From positions 9,847,329-9,911,328 of the forward strand of contig CM068590.1 in the NCBI GenBank assembly GCA_035048485.1: a stretch of 64,000 nt of DNA, read 5' to 3'. Shown one piece after another: positions 1 through 13,635 of this stretch. The DNA is from Pteria penguin. Lineage: Eukaryota > Mollusca > Bivalvia > Pterioida > Pteriidae. How positions within the stretch are numbered: position 1 is the first letter of the stretch; each line of letters starts with the position of its first letter. A program made the position numbers and the translations under genes. The notes beneath the pieces are model-generated. The model saw only the letters and a program-made list of their open reading frames with translations, ran no database searches and was not told the origin of the DNA.

Positions 1-463
1 AATATATATCGTTTTATAAAACAAAAGTGCTTTTATCCTAGTAGTTATGAAATTCTCTTTATAAATGATAAATGAAAGAAAAAAGATAAACGAAGAGCAA
101 TTTGCTGTAATAACCTTATCAAAGTCAAGTTGATGGATAAATCCATGAAACCAAAAGACATACAAAATCAGTGAAAATGAAAACAAAATAGACAACAACG
201 AAAAATGTCTACTTGAAGAGCATATATGAAGCCTTTTGATGAAGTGAGATCATATGCCCGGGGAGAATGATCCAAAAGAAGGAGTCAAATTGTGTTAATT
301 CTATATATCTATATAGAGAAATCAAAGTAGGTAATCTCATAGCAGAGACATTGGCTACTTTCAGAGACTGGAAAATAGCCACTACTTCCGGAAACATGCT
401 ACACACCCTTTTGTTATGCAAATTAGGTTTTGCCGCGCTTAGCGGTCATAATACTCTTTGAAG

Positions 464-538
464 TGACTGCCGATAACCGAGAGGTTAAGGCGTCTGCCTG
501 TATATCACAACAATTACCAAGGTCAAACCGCCCCCGCA
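464..538 (+). repeat. Decayed tRNA-like sequence (tRNA pseudogene or SINE head)
   Basis: ATAACCGAGAGGTTAAGGCG resembles a tRNA D-arm and box A. GGTCAAACCGC lies about 35 bases further on and resembles a damaged box B. The acceptor stem cannot be paired convincingly, so this is read as a relic and not a working tRNA gene. Confidence 0.3.
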
Positions 539-908
539 CTTAAGAAATTTTATCATTTCTTTATAATTATTACTATTCTTAGCATTATACCTATTCAAAA
601 TAAAATTCTGCTAAAAGCAGTCTGATTAATTAGTGTTTGTTTAACAATTAAATCGGTAAATAGCAAAATAAAAAAAATTGCCGTCACTTGCACCGCCGGT
701 GTGGTCCGACGATGTCGAACTTCTTACATTGGGACAATGATGTCCAATTTGATCTTAAAATTCTAGAGGTAAGAAACTTAACTGCTAAGATTCTTTTGAC
801 ATTTTTTATTGATTCATTTATTTATTTTATTCATTTTTGCAATTACATGATGGCAATACACCATACATTTCAAACGATTCTCTTAAAGTGGATTGCCCAT
901 GTAAACCC

Positions 909-1011
<103 letters not shown>

Positions 1012-2177
1012 ACAAAATGTTTGTTTGTATACAGAGTATACAGGTATACAAGTATATATATATATTTCTATATAAAATAAATAGCATGCCAGATGTGCCG
1101 CATCCTATAATAATAATTTTACTATAAGCAGTAGAGAATCGGGCTAATTAACCACTGAAAATGCATCTGTCGTTTTTATACCCCACGCTGTGGAAATTGC
1201 GTCTTATTATGGGAGGTCATTTGCTATTGAAATTATAGTGGACAAAGTCAAGGGTTCGAAGCGTCAGATCATATTTTCATAACTTAATTGTTTTATCAAA
1301 GACTTATTTTTAATCGATTCTTTAAAACATTGTGGCATTATGGCTATATTGTCTCCAAGCGGAGATTCATGTAGAAAAATATGGCAATATAGGGCTGCTC
1401 AGACAGGAAGAAGTGAGTCTCTGAAAGTAGTCTATGTCTCTGCTTATAGTATAGTTGGTGTCAAATCTGTGTAAATGATCGGAATCGGTCTCAGTCCAGA
1501 ATATCATTTAAGTCTGGATAACGAGATATCATGTTGTGCAATAGGAGACTCGTAACAACCATAGAACTTCCTCAGTGACGTTGTTAGTCTAGCTCATATA
1601 TAACCCTGGTTGAGTACCTTATTTGAAAACTTATCAATACATACTTTGACTTTCTACAATGTAGCAGTGCACCTTTCTTCTCCATAAAGTATAAAAGGGA
1701 TAGCATTAAATGTTTTATACCATACATCAAGAAAATGTAAATAAGGTAATAATACATCCAAAACTTCTTTAAACCTCATCAGTCAAACGAACATGAAAGG
1801 ATTAATGAATCAGATAAACCCAGTAGATTTAAAAATGGAAAATACAAAATAATTTATCATTAACAATTGAGTGTTAATAAAACCCTTTTCCTATATTGTG
1901 TGAGTGTGATACATGTGCATGTTAATCTCATGGGCAATTTTAAAATACTTTTGTCATTTCTATGACTTCGAGATGTATAACGAATGCATCTAAACAATAG
2001 GAGGCAGGAATTCATAACAAGCTTCACAGAGGCATATCACAATTTACTTTCGTATATTAAATTGTGTATATATTTTAGGAACATATTCAGGTCAATCACG
2101 ATCACTAATAATTTTTACCATCGCAAATTTCTTGCAACCAATTTAGAATTTACATCGCCAATATTAAATTATTTTAG

Positions 2178-2378
2178 GGAAACACAGTGAGTTCATTCTA
2201 GGAATAGATAATACCTTCCAAATACAAATTTGGGATTTTGCCGGCAAGCAGATATACCAATCAACTCATCAGACCTATCTCTCATCCAGATGCCTGTACT
2301 TCTTAGTATTTGATTTGTCTTTGGGGCTCCATGGTCAAATTAAAGACGACGACTTGGACTTACAACGTTATGTTATTG
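2178..2378 (+). CDS. ROCO exon: Roc domain, switch II region
   Basis: The acceptor ATTTTAG precedes 2178 and the donor GGTAAAT follows 2378. The exon enters with two bases of a split codon and leaves with one. It encodes [20 protein letters not shown], the Roc form of the DxxG motif, followed by a hydrophobic strand ([12 protein letters not shown]). The preceding exon is not in the window. Confidence 0.85.
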
Positions 2379-5300
2379 GTAAATTCTGTTGACATTTGAT
2401 AAAACACTCTTTTTTTATATAATAATTTTATACAGAAATACATCTTTGATCCTATCAGTAACTTAACAGTTATTATCCTTAAAGGCGATAAAAAGCATAT
2501 AATTTGAAGCAATGATAGAATTCACATTTTCATGTTAAAATCTTTGCTGGTACATATATTGTAGGTATCTATTATTGATGTTGATTTTGTTTGGATGATT
2601 CGAGGCAGATTATATTTAAACCATCATTGCAAGCCAATATCCGTCGGTCACCCAATCCTTACCAAAGCTTCCGAAAGTGTTTCAAGCGGTTATTCAAGCT
2701 TCAAGAATGGAAGCGAAATGGCAGCGAAAATGTGAACAACATGTAGACAAAAATAAGTCGATATCTATACCCCAAGCCCATTTGAAACAAGTATTCCGAA
2801 GTACAGTAATTTACGCAAATTTTATATAGATAAGTATACCATTTTACTGGGCATGGGCAATGATATAAGAGCGAAACTCAGTTGTCTTAAACCGATTACA
2901 AATGTCTTGCGGTCTGTTTCATTGAAAGAAGAGGCAACACTTTTCAGACGATGTTCGCAAACCTTTTACCATCTCAACTAAAAGAAAACAATTTAGGCCA
3001 GGAATTTACTGTCGTTTTTCTATTCTACGGACAGATTAAAAGGATCACTTGTAAGCATACTACCTCGTTTCTTTCATTGTACAATGTTATTTTTAAATTC
3101 AAATCATTAAAGCTATCATCACAATATTATATCATGTACTATGTACTCACATTTAAAATATAATTTACAAAACTCACTAGCTGAATCACAGTAAAATATC
3201 TTAAATGCCAAGATTAAATCCTTCAAAGATAAGATAATATAAATATTTGTATATCTATTCCGTATTGTAAATGCAGGTGTTCCAATCAAGTTTAACTTGA
3301 ATATAAAATGGTACAAAACATGGGTTCAAATGAAGGGGAATTGCTGTATTGACGTTATTGCTAAGCAGGTTAAAAGTGACACCAATAATTTGGAAAGCAA
3401 ATCACTTTTAATGATGTAGCATGCAGAATATCATTTTTATGTTCGGTCTGTTAAGAGTAATTTCATATAATCTGATAAGAGATGCTTATTGCATGTAGAA
3501 AGAATTTCATCCAAAGGTCAAATTGTCATGCCAGAACAGTTCAAGTTTAAAGACTGAGCTGGGTGGACGGATACCCAATATTGGATTTTTTCATTATAAA
3601 TAATTTTGATATTCGTAATCAAGTTGTGTTTTCACACAATTTCCTATTTGAATTTAAATGTTCAGTCAAGCATTTCGTTTAAAATCAATCACTGGTGTTA
3701 CTTAAGAAATATTATAAAACTATACCAGATTTCAATCTATTATACATGTGCAAGCAATTGTATAATAAATTTGATATAAAGATAGGGAAATTGCAATTCA
3801 ACTTAAAAACACTTCTTCCCTCCTTTATATGCTATTCTATGCACCAATGGACGTTTTTATGCTCATTTGAGTATATCTCTATATTCTGTGTCAATAAGAT
3901 TATCTGAACATATTTTTATAATATACCTTTCAGGTCCTTGTATTAATCAAATGACTCGTGTCTGTGCATCATCGGACGGTGTTCTTCAGGAGAGGAACAT
4001 TTTCTCCATCAATTATGCTGCATTCAATATGGGACATGATGCTGTAGACAGTTTACTTAATGAAAGCAAGAGGACAACATGCATGGTAAGTATCACTTCG
4101 GTTCCCACAAAAATTTAACTTTTTCTTTTAGAGTAGCAGGGTCAAAAAGTCTAAATTCAAGGTCACTAGACATGAATTTACCAAGGAATATTGTTCATAT
4201 TTAATCTTTATATTATTTGAGGCCTTCGATTCAGAATATACTTGGCCCTGTGGAATTTCCATTTTGTGTCAGTGTCTGTTGCTCATTTTTGCATTTTTGT
4301 GGTATAAAGCAGATTTTTGTTGACAAATGATAAAAATGACAAAACCATTAAGTGAAACCGTTCATTCGCGTAGTGCAAATGTAAGGTTCATAAAACTCTA
4401 TCCTCTCCTCCGGCTGGAAGTCTTAAAACAAGCGAGAGAAAATTCAAAACGAAAGTAGAATATGCTGTCTTTGCTTTTCTCTGATATCTTTTCTTTGTAT
4501 TACTATGCTGTCAAGTATTTTTTTGTTCCTTAGTAGAGAGCAGTTAAATCTCCATTGATCTCTAGGCGTCAATTAGCATGTAACCTCAACTTGAACATGT
4601 TGATGGTTATACCAGCATGATGCCCATAATGGCATTTACAATGTATTTAGTGAAATTGTTGGTGATGCCAGAACACCTATAATGACTAAATCTAAGAGAA
4701 TCATTTACAATGACTGAGTCGTTGATCATTTTAACCCTTGCTAAGATGAAGTAAAATATGCATTCCTATCATAGCAGAACACAATTTACTGCTTACACAT
4801 AGAGTTATTATAGAAAATAATGAATGAACACTTGTCTCATTCACTTTTATCTTAATTGTATGAATATTGTTTTTGCCTTTGCATTTATATGTATCTTACT
4901 TTTGGAAATCATAAGGACTGTTCATAGGTAGTTTGTTTAAATATAAATTATGGCTACAAAATCCATGTTTCAAGAACGGATGTACATAAATTCAAAATAT
5001 TATTTTACACAATAGTTGTGGGCATGCTTAATTCGGGTTGTCTTTTTAAAACGTACATATCTCTGTTGATATTGATGCAAAATAGCAATACATATATTTA
5101 CATATAAGATTTCAAGACATTGACATAAATACTACAATTACAAGATTTTTTATGATTTACTTAATGACCGTTATAGGTCTAAATAACAAACATTAATATT
5201 ATTATTATAAATATATAAAACTTTTTCCACTATACAGAAATGAATCAATTATCTTATATAAAATACTTGTAAAAATTATATATTCCAGTCCATCCATTAA

Positions 5301-8300
5301 TAATATTAAGTATTAAAGTGCTTTTGTCATTGAAAACTTTATTTCAAAGTTTGAAGGCATACTGGTTGTTGCATAATTAAAAAAGAAATATATTAATAAC
5401 ATGTGCTCATGTGTGTGCGTATATATGTATCTACATCCTAGACTTAAAAATTGTTGCAGGACTTTTGCGATGGGTGTTGTATGCAACAGGGGATGGCATC
5501 TATGGCAGTGCTAATTTTGATACAAAGTGAAATTTTACTCTCTATTAAAAGGAATTTGTACATCTGTCACATCACAATAACCTGTTTCTTTGATAAATGT
5601 TATGATCTTTACTCATATGCTTTCTATCAGGTGTTGATTAGACTTCTTAATTTATCATTAAACATTTACAAACTTTTTGAATGCAACTCCTGGTATAATG
5701 CTTCCAATGTTAATTGTTTGTGAAAATGATCAGAATTTTATATTCCTTGTTGTCTTTATTTATCATAAATAATAGAAAAATATTTATCCAATGTAAATGT
5801 TATTTATATAAATCAAAATTTTACTTATTTTAATTTCATTTCAGTGATAGCAGAGATGAGAGATGTTGTTATGCCAGCGATGATGAGCATATGTCTTATT
5901 GACTTTGGATATGGCAATAATTTAAACACATCATCGCTGTTCAACATCAAACAGAAAGCTGAAATATGGGAAAACTAACAAATGAAAACAAAAAGAACAA
6001 AAGGAATAAGACATGTTTCATAATAAGAAAGAATGTCATTGGTGAAATAAGGCTGTCAGATTTGATGAAATGAATCATGACACAGTAAAATTTGCTTATG
6101 CCATGTCGAGAATGATGGTCAAACTATAAATTAATGATCTCATATTGTATTTAATAAAAGTTATATAAAAAAAGAATATATATATAGGGGTTAAAACTAG
6201 TAGTTTTGCATTTATTTTGGGAAGAAATGTTACCTCAAATCGGTAAGTCAATTAAGAACTGCAACTTCGTAGTTTGTCCAAAGAAAGGTGATGACCAATT
6301 ATTTGAGTAATGGACCTTGTTCAATAATTTTATGGAATATCTAGGTAGAATCATACATTTCAAGGAATTGGTCCGAAATTTTATGGCGACTCATTTGAGT
6401 TGTTGCCCGTTTGATGATTTTTACAAAATTCTTAATTTCACCCCCATTAACTTAGAAATTTGAATGGTAAGAATTTTGCTGCAAATTGGAAAAGTCTTCC
6501 ATTTTTGAAAAGCTACATTTTATTCATTGGCCCGAAATCGTGTAATGACTGATGTTACCGAGTTATGGCTATTTTTCATGTTTTAAAGGAGCATGGTCCG
6601 ATTGAAGTCGGGAAAAGTATAAAATATGTAAACGGATTTCTTAAACGGCAATCGATTGTTAGTATATTATCTAAGATGAGTAAAAAGTATCGTTACAAAA
6701 TTCGATGTCGTTAATGAGATATGCCCGTTTTAAATTGCAACATAACCAGACCAACTTCTTGAATATTGATGAGACATTTGTTCCACTTTTCTTTTTTTTT
6801 TTTTTTTACCTTTGAGACTGTGTATAGTTATTTTCTACCACACTTTTGCGTTTCTCGTGCTCGTTTTCCTCCATGTGAACCATTTTTGTTGTTTTCTTTA
6901 GTGAATATCTGCGCACGCGCATGATTATGGGCGGAGCATCGCCTTATTCGGGGAATAGATACCAGCCGAATTTAATTCGACTCAATTACCTTTATTCTAC
7001 GAAAACATTAAGGGATTTTAGTTTTAAATTTTGCATTTAACACAAAGTTTATAATTTATGTAATACAGGAAAAATAAGATATTGTTGTAATTTATTCTTT
7101 TCATGTTAAAATTTTCCAGTCTCGGAATATGTCCATTTAAGGAAAAGCTATAAAAGTATAGTATAGTATAAGGAGTATGCTGTAAATTCTAAAATTGTTC
7201 CATTTATTTAAATTATAGTTCACTAGATTGAAATATTATGATGAATTAGTGGATATCATCACAATTGCACATGGTACAATGTGACAGAGTTGCATTCTTT
7301 TTGTGATTCCTTCGTACTATACAGTTCACATTTCAGACTTTTTGGGTATTCTTCTGTTTTAGGATCATAGAGCATTTACTTATATATAACCCAGTAATTC
7401 CTCTTCAAGTACTGTGGCCAAATTCCATTTTGATCCTTCAACTCCTGTGCACTAAGACGCATTATTTATAATTCTGTACAATTAATCAAGATGAATAATC
7501 TAATAAATACTATGCCAATTGCTTGAAACATTTATGAATCAAAATTAGGCCCCAAATTCTTTGCTATGTATAGTTCATTTTGGATATAATTTGCCTTGTG
7601 TGTGAATTGTGCTCTTTTTTTTAAAACCCCACCCGCCTAATGGGTATTATTTCTATCCAATCAACAAAGAAATAAAGAACTAACCCTATTTATTACTAAG
7701 ATGTAATACACATATGTAAATGTATTAATGTGGTGTACTTTATATAAATAATACTTTTGCATACTAAAGGATAACTGCATGGGCTTCGTCGACCACCAAA
7801 AGCCTTTTGATATGATTGTCCATGAGGTTATCCTCAGATGAGAGATACTTTAAAGAGCTAAAACAAAACCTATGAAGAGATTTCCATGGTCGTCTTTATA
7901 GGACAAACCTTAAATAATTTTACAATATCAGTCTTTACATCATTTTGCCCCGATATAAAATTATAAAACAATACCAAGTATGTACACAAGATAGGCACAA
8001 ATTATGTGAAACCTATTTTCCTTTCATATTATTAGACTATTGTTTTTCATACATAAAGCCGATATATTTCCAAACATCAATAATTGTATGTTATGAATTT
8101 TATTAGTGACAGAACAGTCTTTATATTTCTCGTTTAGAATCTGCATGCATGTTGATAGTGCACATATCTCGTTTTGATGTATTATAATAGGGGGAAAATG
8201 ATACTGACACCCTGGCACCGAAAACTTGATAGCATGTTCTTAATAAAGCTTAGTCTGTTTTTATAAACCCCAACATAAATTGATAATACAAAAAGAAAAG

Positions 8301-9535
8301 AAAAACACGTCCGTCCATTGTAATAAGTTGTCGAGGGTCAGTTTATGAAGTTTAATAGTTCTGATATATAGATAAAATCTAGCACAGCAGAATTCACCAA
8401 TACTGTTTTACTAATCATATTTGACACCGTTGCTGTAATTGGTTTACGTATACCAGCATCGCGAAATCGATTTGGTTAAAGGTTTGTGCCGCTGAAGATA
8501 CCACGGTTATTTAATGAGGCAACCAACCGTGGTTTGCAATGATGGATTATACATTGCCTATAGGTTGAAATTGATAAATGTATTTTAATGTATCTAAAAC
8601 AAGAGACACGAGGAATCTTCTATTTATCCACAGATTACATAGAATTTTGGTTAGCGTCGATTATGACATACGGCAAATCTGACAGAGATGAAAATTATCC
8701 AAAAATCGTAGCCATTGGTACACATAAGGATAAAGTGTCAGTGAGTATAAGGAACATGTATATCTATTATATAAAAACAGTTAACGTAAAATGGAAATTT
8801 CCTTAAGCTTAATTTAATGTCAAATAGTAATACATGTTTTAAACAAAATTGTTAAAAAGCAAATAGATAACTAATTTAATACTAGATACGAGTGTATGAA
8901 TACATTAGTTGATTTGTGATTATTCATCAAAGTACAAAAACTCCTTTTTAACAACCAAAACGAATAAAATACTTGAAATCGGTCTTTGACCGGTAGGGGA
9001 CAAATAACGTTGATAAATACTTTATTTAAAGGAGGTAACTCGATAGTCCACAGATTTTCTTCCACGGGGCCTTCTACATCTTCAATTGACAAATGTCATA
9101 ATACATGATCACAGTGTTATGATGCACATGTTTACAATATATAATATACACAAATTTCTCTTTCTCTTTTCACATGTATACTCACACCCTCACACCCATA
9201 CCATCACATTCCCTTACACTTTGACATTTATTTCTTAACACACACACCTATATGAATTTGCATTCGATCTTACACATAACGACTACACATATACTCATAC
9301 ATGACATATATACACATACAGACACACAAGTACATATCAATTTACATATCCATACACATATGTATAAATATACACATAAACATACTAACATACACACATA
9401 TAAACACATACATTCATGTATTTATGTTTTAAAACACACCCACATGCGTATATAAACATACACATACCTACATACATATGCTATTTTATATACAGATATG
9501 CATATATCTGCATATACAAACATACATACACACAC

Positions 9536-9633
<98 letters not shown>

Positions 9634-12600
9634 ACGGAGGTGGGATATGGTGGACTTATCACAATGTAGTAATGGAGTTACAAGACCACGACATTGCCCA
9701 GTATCGAAAAAACTACATTCACCGTCCCCATGATCCGCCATGTTGACATATTGTAAACATAGTAGGGCCGGGCTGAATAACCCCCAAAATCAAAACTAAT
9801 CTTTTATTTTTCAAAATAACGATCAACGTATGTTTATTCTATAATATTAAGACCATAAAGTTAGTCGCGATATTTTAAAAAAACAGATTATCGTTATTTA
9901 AAAAAAAAATACTATTTATAGCTTTCTCAAGAAAGACAACTCTTGCAAATTTGAAGACATATGGACATTTTTAAGGATATTGTACTCTGTATATATAAAA
10001 GTGTCCACCAATTATTTTTTCACTTTATTTACAGTTCAATCATTTATCTTTAAAGATATTACAAATATTTTGTTGTAACATGAATGGAATAGAAATTTTA
10101 TGTCATGACATATACCCAGTTTGACATGGATGTCAATGGGAAATTTCAGATCACATATATTTAGGAATGTGACCCATAATTTTTTAAAATAATTAGTTTT
10201 TAAAATTTGATTTCAGATTATTTGTTTTACATGATAAGCTATTCTTTTTATACACAAAACTTTGAATTTGAAAGTCATGACTTGTAAACTTAAGACAGCA
10301 GAATCCATTGAATTGTTATTTTCATAGGGAAATACTCGTTTGAATTGCTTTATTTTGTGTAAAATTGTTTATTAGAACTATATGCAGATAGTATAATTTA
10401 TAATACTGTGCACCTTTACATTATCTGTGTTTTACAAATCTTAATTTTATGAATTTTCAAGGTTATTGTATGAAAATAAGATTAAGGGTAGTCATTGATG
10501 TTTTGTTATAACTTTGTAATCAAGCGGTGCACCTTTCTCTTTTTAATTTGTGATAAAGATAATTATAAGTATTATAAAAGCATATCAATTTTTCATGCAT
10601 CAAAATGCACAAAATTTCTTTTTTCATACCCCCCCCCCCCTCCAAGTGTTATTTTGAATCCCATATTATGCCCCTAATCCATAAATGATCAATCATATTT
10701 TCCAAATCAGTAACATCTGTGATATATATCTTATTTCTATAAATGATATATATATATCTTTGAATTAAAAATGAACTTTGTTTCAAGATATAGTCTCCTT
10801 TTTTCTTTTAAAATGAACTTTCTTATAAATCAATTGATGATTAGGAATGTAAGAGTCACATCAGGGTGGTATGTGTTGAAAGCCCGTTCGTTTTCAAAAT
10901 TCGGACGGGGAAATTCAATTTCATCTTCATAAATCAACTAACTGAATGTTAAGGAGGCTTATACACAAAAATTATTTACTTCTGATGTTTAGTTAAAATT
11001 CAGGTCATTTTTCATACGGTGTTTCAATGAACCTTAAGCTCATATACAAATGTTTGTATGTGTGTTTTTGTTCTTTGAATATTTAACAGCATTTTAATGA
11101 AAACTTGTTTATTTCAAGAATTTTGAAGATATCAAAAAAGAGATATGCCAAGAATTTAAACGATACATAGATTCCGGCCATCTGATCGTACGAGATGACC
11201 TCTTTGTCAATGCTCTAGATGTGGAAACAAATCTACTCAGAGATGTTATCCTGGAATATGGAACAACCTATCCTGACTTCGGAGAAGAAATTCCCAAAGC
11301 ATGGTTGAATTTGTATAAAGAATTGTCAGTCTTGAGGGAGAAAGGTACACAGGTCTTGTCTATGGAGAAAGTATGGGAAATCAACAATACACAGGAAGAA
11401 AGAGTACCTTCAAAGAAAGAGATGACCCTGTTTTTAACCTTCCTGCACAACCTTGGTTATTGCTTACTTTTTAAAGAAGGCTCTGATGAAAAATGGGAAA
11501 CAACAGAAGCAGAGATATTTCAGCAATCAGGTCAGCAGACGTTAGATGATACAACAGAAGCAAAAGTACTATATCAGAGGAACCAAGATGAAACATATGA
11601 ATCAAACGTTTTTGAACAGGCAGATCTTGGAGAGAACATGGAAAAAAATCATGATCCACATGACCTTAAGCAATCAGATCAAAGAAACTATGTATTCCTG
11701 GAACCACATTGGATTATCGATTCGATAACATGTATCAATACACGCTCCCTCTTTCAAAAATGCTTAGACAAAATATTGCACTGGATTGGTTACAGAGTAC
11801 CAGGAAGAATAGAAATCTCCAGAATGATGGAGGTATGGAAAAAAGAAAATGATAGGTGCTTTTATGACCACAGAAGACTTCTACGTTTGGTTATGGAAAA
11901 ACTTGACATTACATGCAGTCCAATCGTATATGGCAATAATGGAGAACGCATTGCTTCTTCTACGTACCATGTACCATGCATGGTCAAAAGATCTGCGCCA
12001 AATTTATTGTCGATGCTACCAGAAACAGCTCATGTTGCGATGAAAAAGGAAAAAATACTTAAAATGACATTCATATTTGAAGATTGTCTACCACCAGCAG
12101 TTTATCATACGTTGATATGTTCAGCTTTGTCACTTTGGCCCCTATACAATGGACATCTGTACCAAGATGCTTGCATTATCAGCGTTGGAGTCGATGTTCT
12201 GGTATATTTCACACGAAAGACAAAAAGAATAGTCATATATGTTATCCCTACAAAACATTACTCGGATCAAGAACAAAACTTTGCGCTATGTAGAGCTATT
12301 CGACATTATGTTGCAGAGAAAATTAACAACATCATTGCACTGTATGATGAATCAATCAACGAAAATGCAGACAAGTTTTACTGCATCAGATATAGTGACT
12401 TTACACAACAATGTCTTGGTGCTGAATCCAGATTTGTAAGTAAAACCATTTCAAAACTACGCAGAAATATCTGTATTCAAAATATTAAAATAAGCTTGCA
12501 AATCATTAGTTCAAACTCATTTTCCTAACTTGATATTCTACTACTAGAGTGAAAGAAGTTATGGCTCAATTTCAAAATGATTTTATGAGTTTATGAGATT

Positions 12601-13548
12601 TTATGAGTTTATGAATTCTTAATTCATGTAATATTTAACTGTCTGTTCGGCGAATGGTGACTTCATGCATCTGATTTGACAATTTACAATTTTAAATATC
12701 TTAGATATAGAAAGACAGCGATTTCGTACTAAGGAATATGAAAAAAAAGACAATATCTGATAAATGACTCTACTTTTCATTAAATTCTAGGGAGAAGGAA
12801 GATGTCCTGAAGATTGCCAAGGTAGATATTAAAATGTACTTACCTTTGATATTTTATGTATAAATTCTTAACCTTATTTGTGTTTAAAAGATTCAAAATT
12901 ATCAAATTTCACCCAAGATAAACCGCCCTCTTCATGAAAGCAAATAATAAAACTTAACCAATACAAAAAGAATTATTTAAGTAAAACAATTAACAAGTTT
13001 TATCATCAAATTTGAGAACAAACTACTTTAGAATGTACAGTTTATGAAGCCGAAAAGCATATTTTGCTAAATATGATAAAATAGATTTTATGTCTTATAT
13101 TAGGATTGACAGAAAGGGAAAAAGAAACCAAACTCGACGATCTCAAACTAGTAAGATTTGCAATGGGAAAAGGAATTGATCCTAATACTGAAATACCACT
13201 GACTACTAATCTTCAAGTTTGTTCATCAGAGCTACTTACCATAAAGCATGACTTTCAGAATTATGGCCTTAAAAATGTCATGTTTGTCGTGCTTCATCGG
13301 TGGAAGAAAGCTCAATCCCCAACAGCGAACCAATTGGTGGGCGTTGTGAAAGAATGTAAAATGGAAAAGCATCTAGTGTGTTTGGTAAGCATCTGATATT
13401 ACTTTATAGAAGTAATATTTCTTAAATAATGTTAAAATTTTCATTTAATTACAATCATGTATTTTTCTTTTTCAGGCAATACGGAAAGCAAATGTTACAC
13501 GTAAGTAAAATATCTATTAATCTGCTTATCCATCCATCCATCTTTCTC

Positions 13549-13635
<87 letters not shown>

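Larger units (their letters stand above)
2379..8633 (+). other. ROCO intron, 6.3 kb
   Basis: The intron joins the two Roc exons in phase (one base carried over). It contains two exon-like open segments (3934-4085 and 5845-5978) that fit neither junction and a foldback element at 6591-7141. Otherwise I see only AT-rich sequence with no recognisable coding. Confidence 0.6.

Noticed and set aside
464..538. Functional tRNA gene
   Set aside because: Box A is fair but box B and the acceptor stem do not pair; best read as a relic.
3867..3933. Extension of the 3934 exon-like frame upstream
   Set aside because: The sequence before 3934 is a typical pyrimidine-rich acceptor tract.
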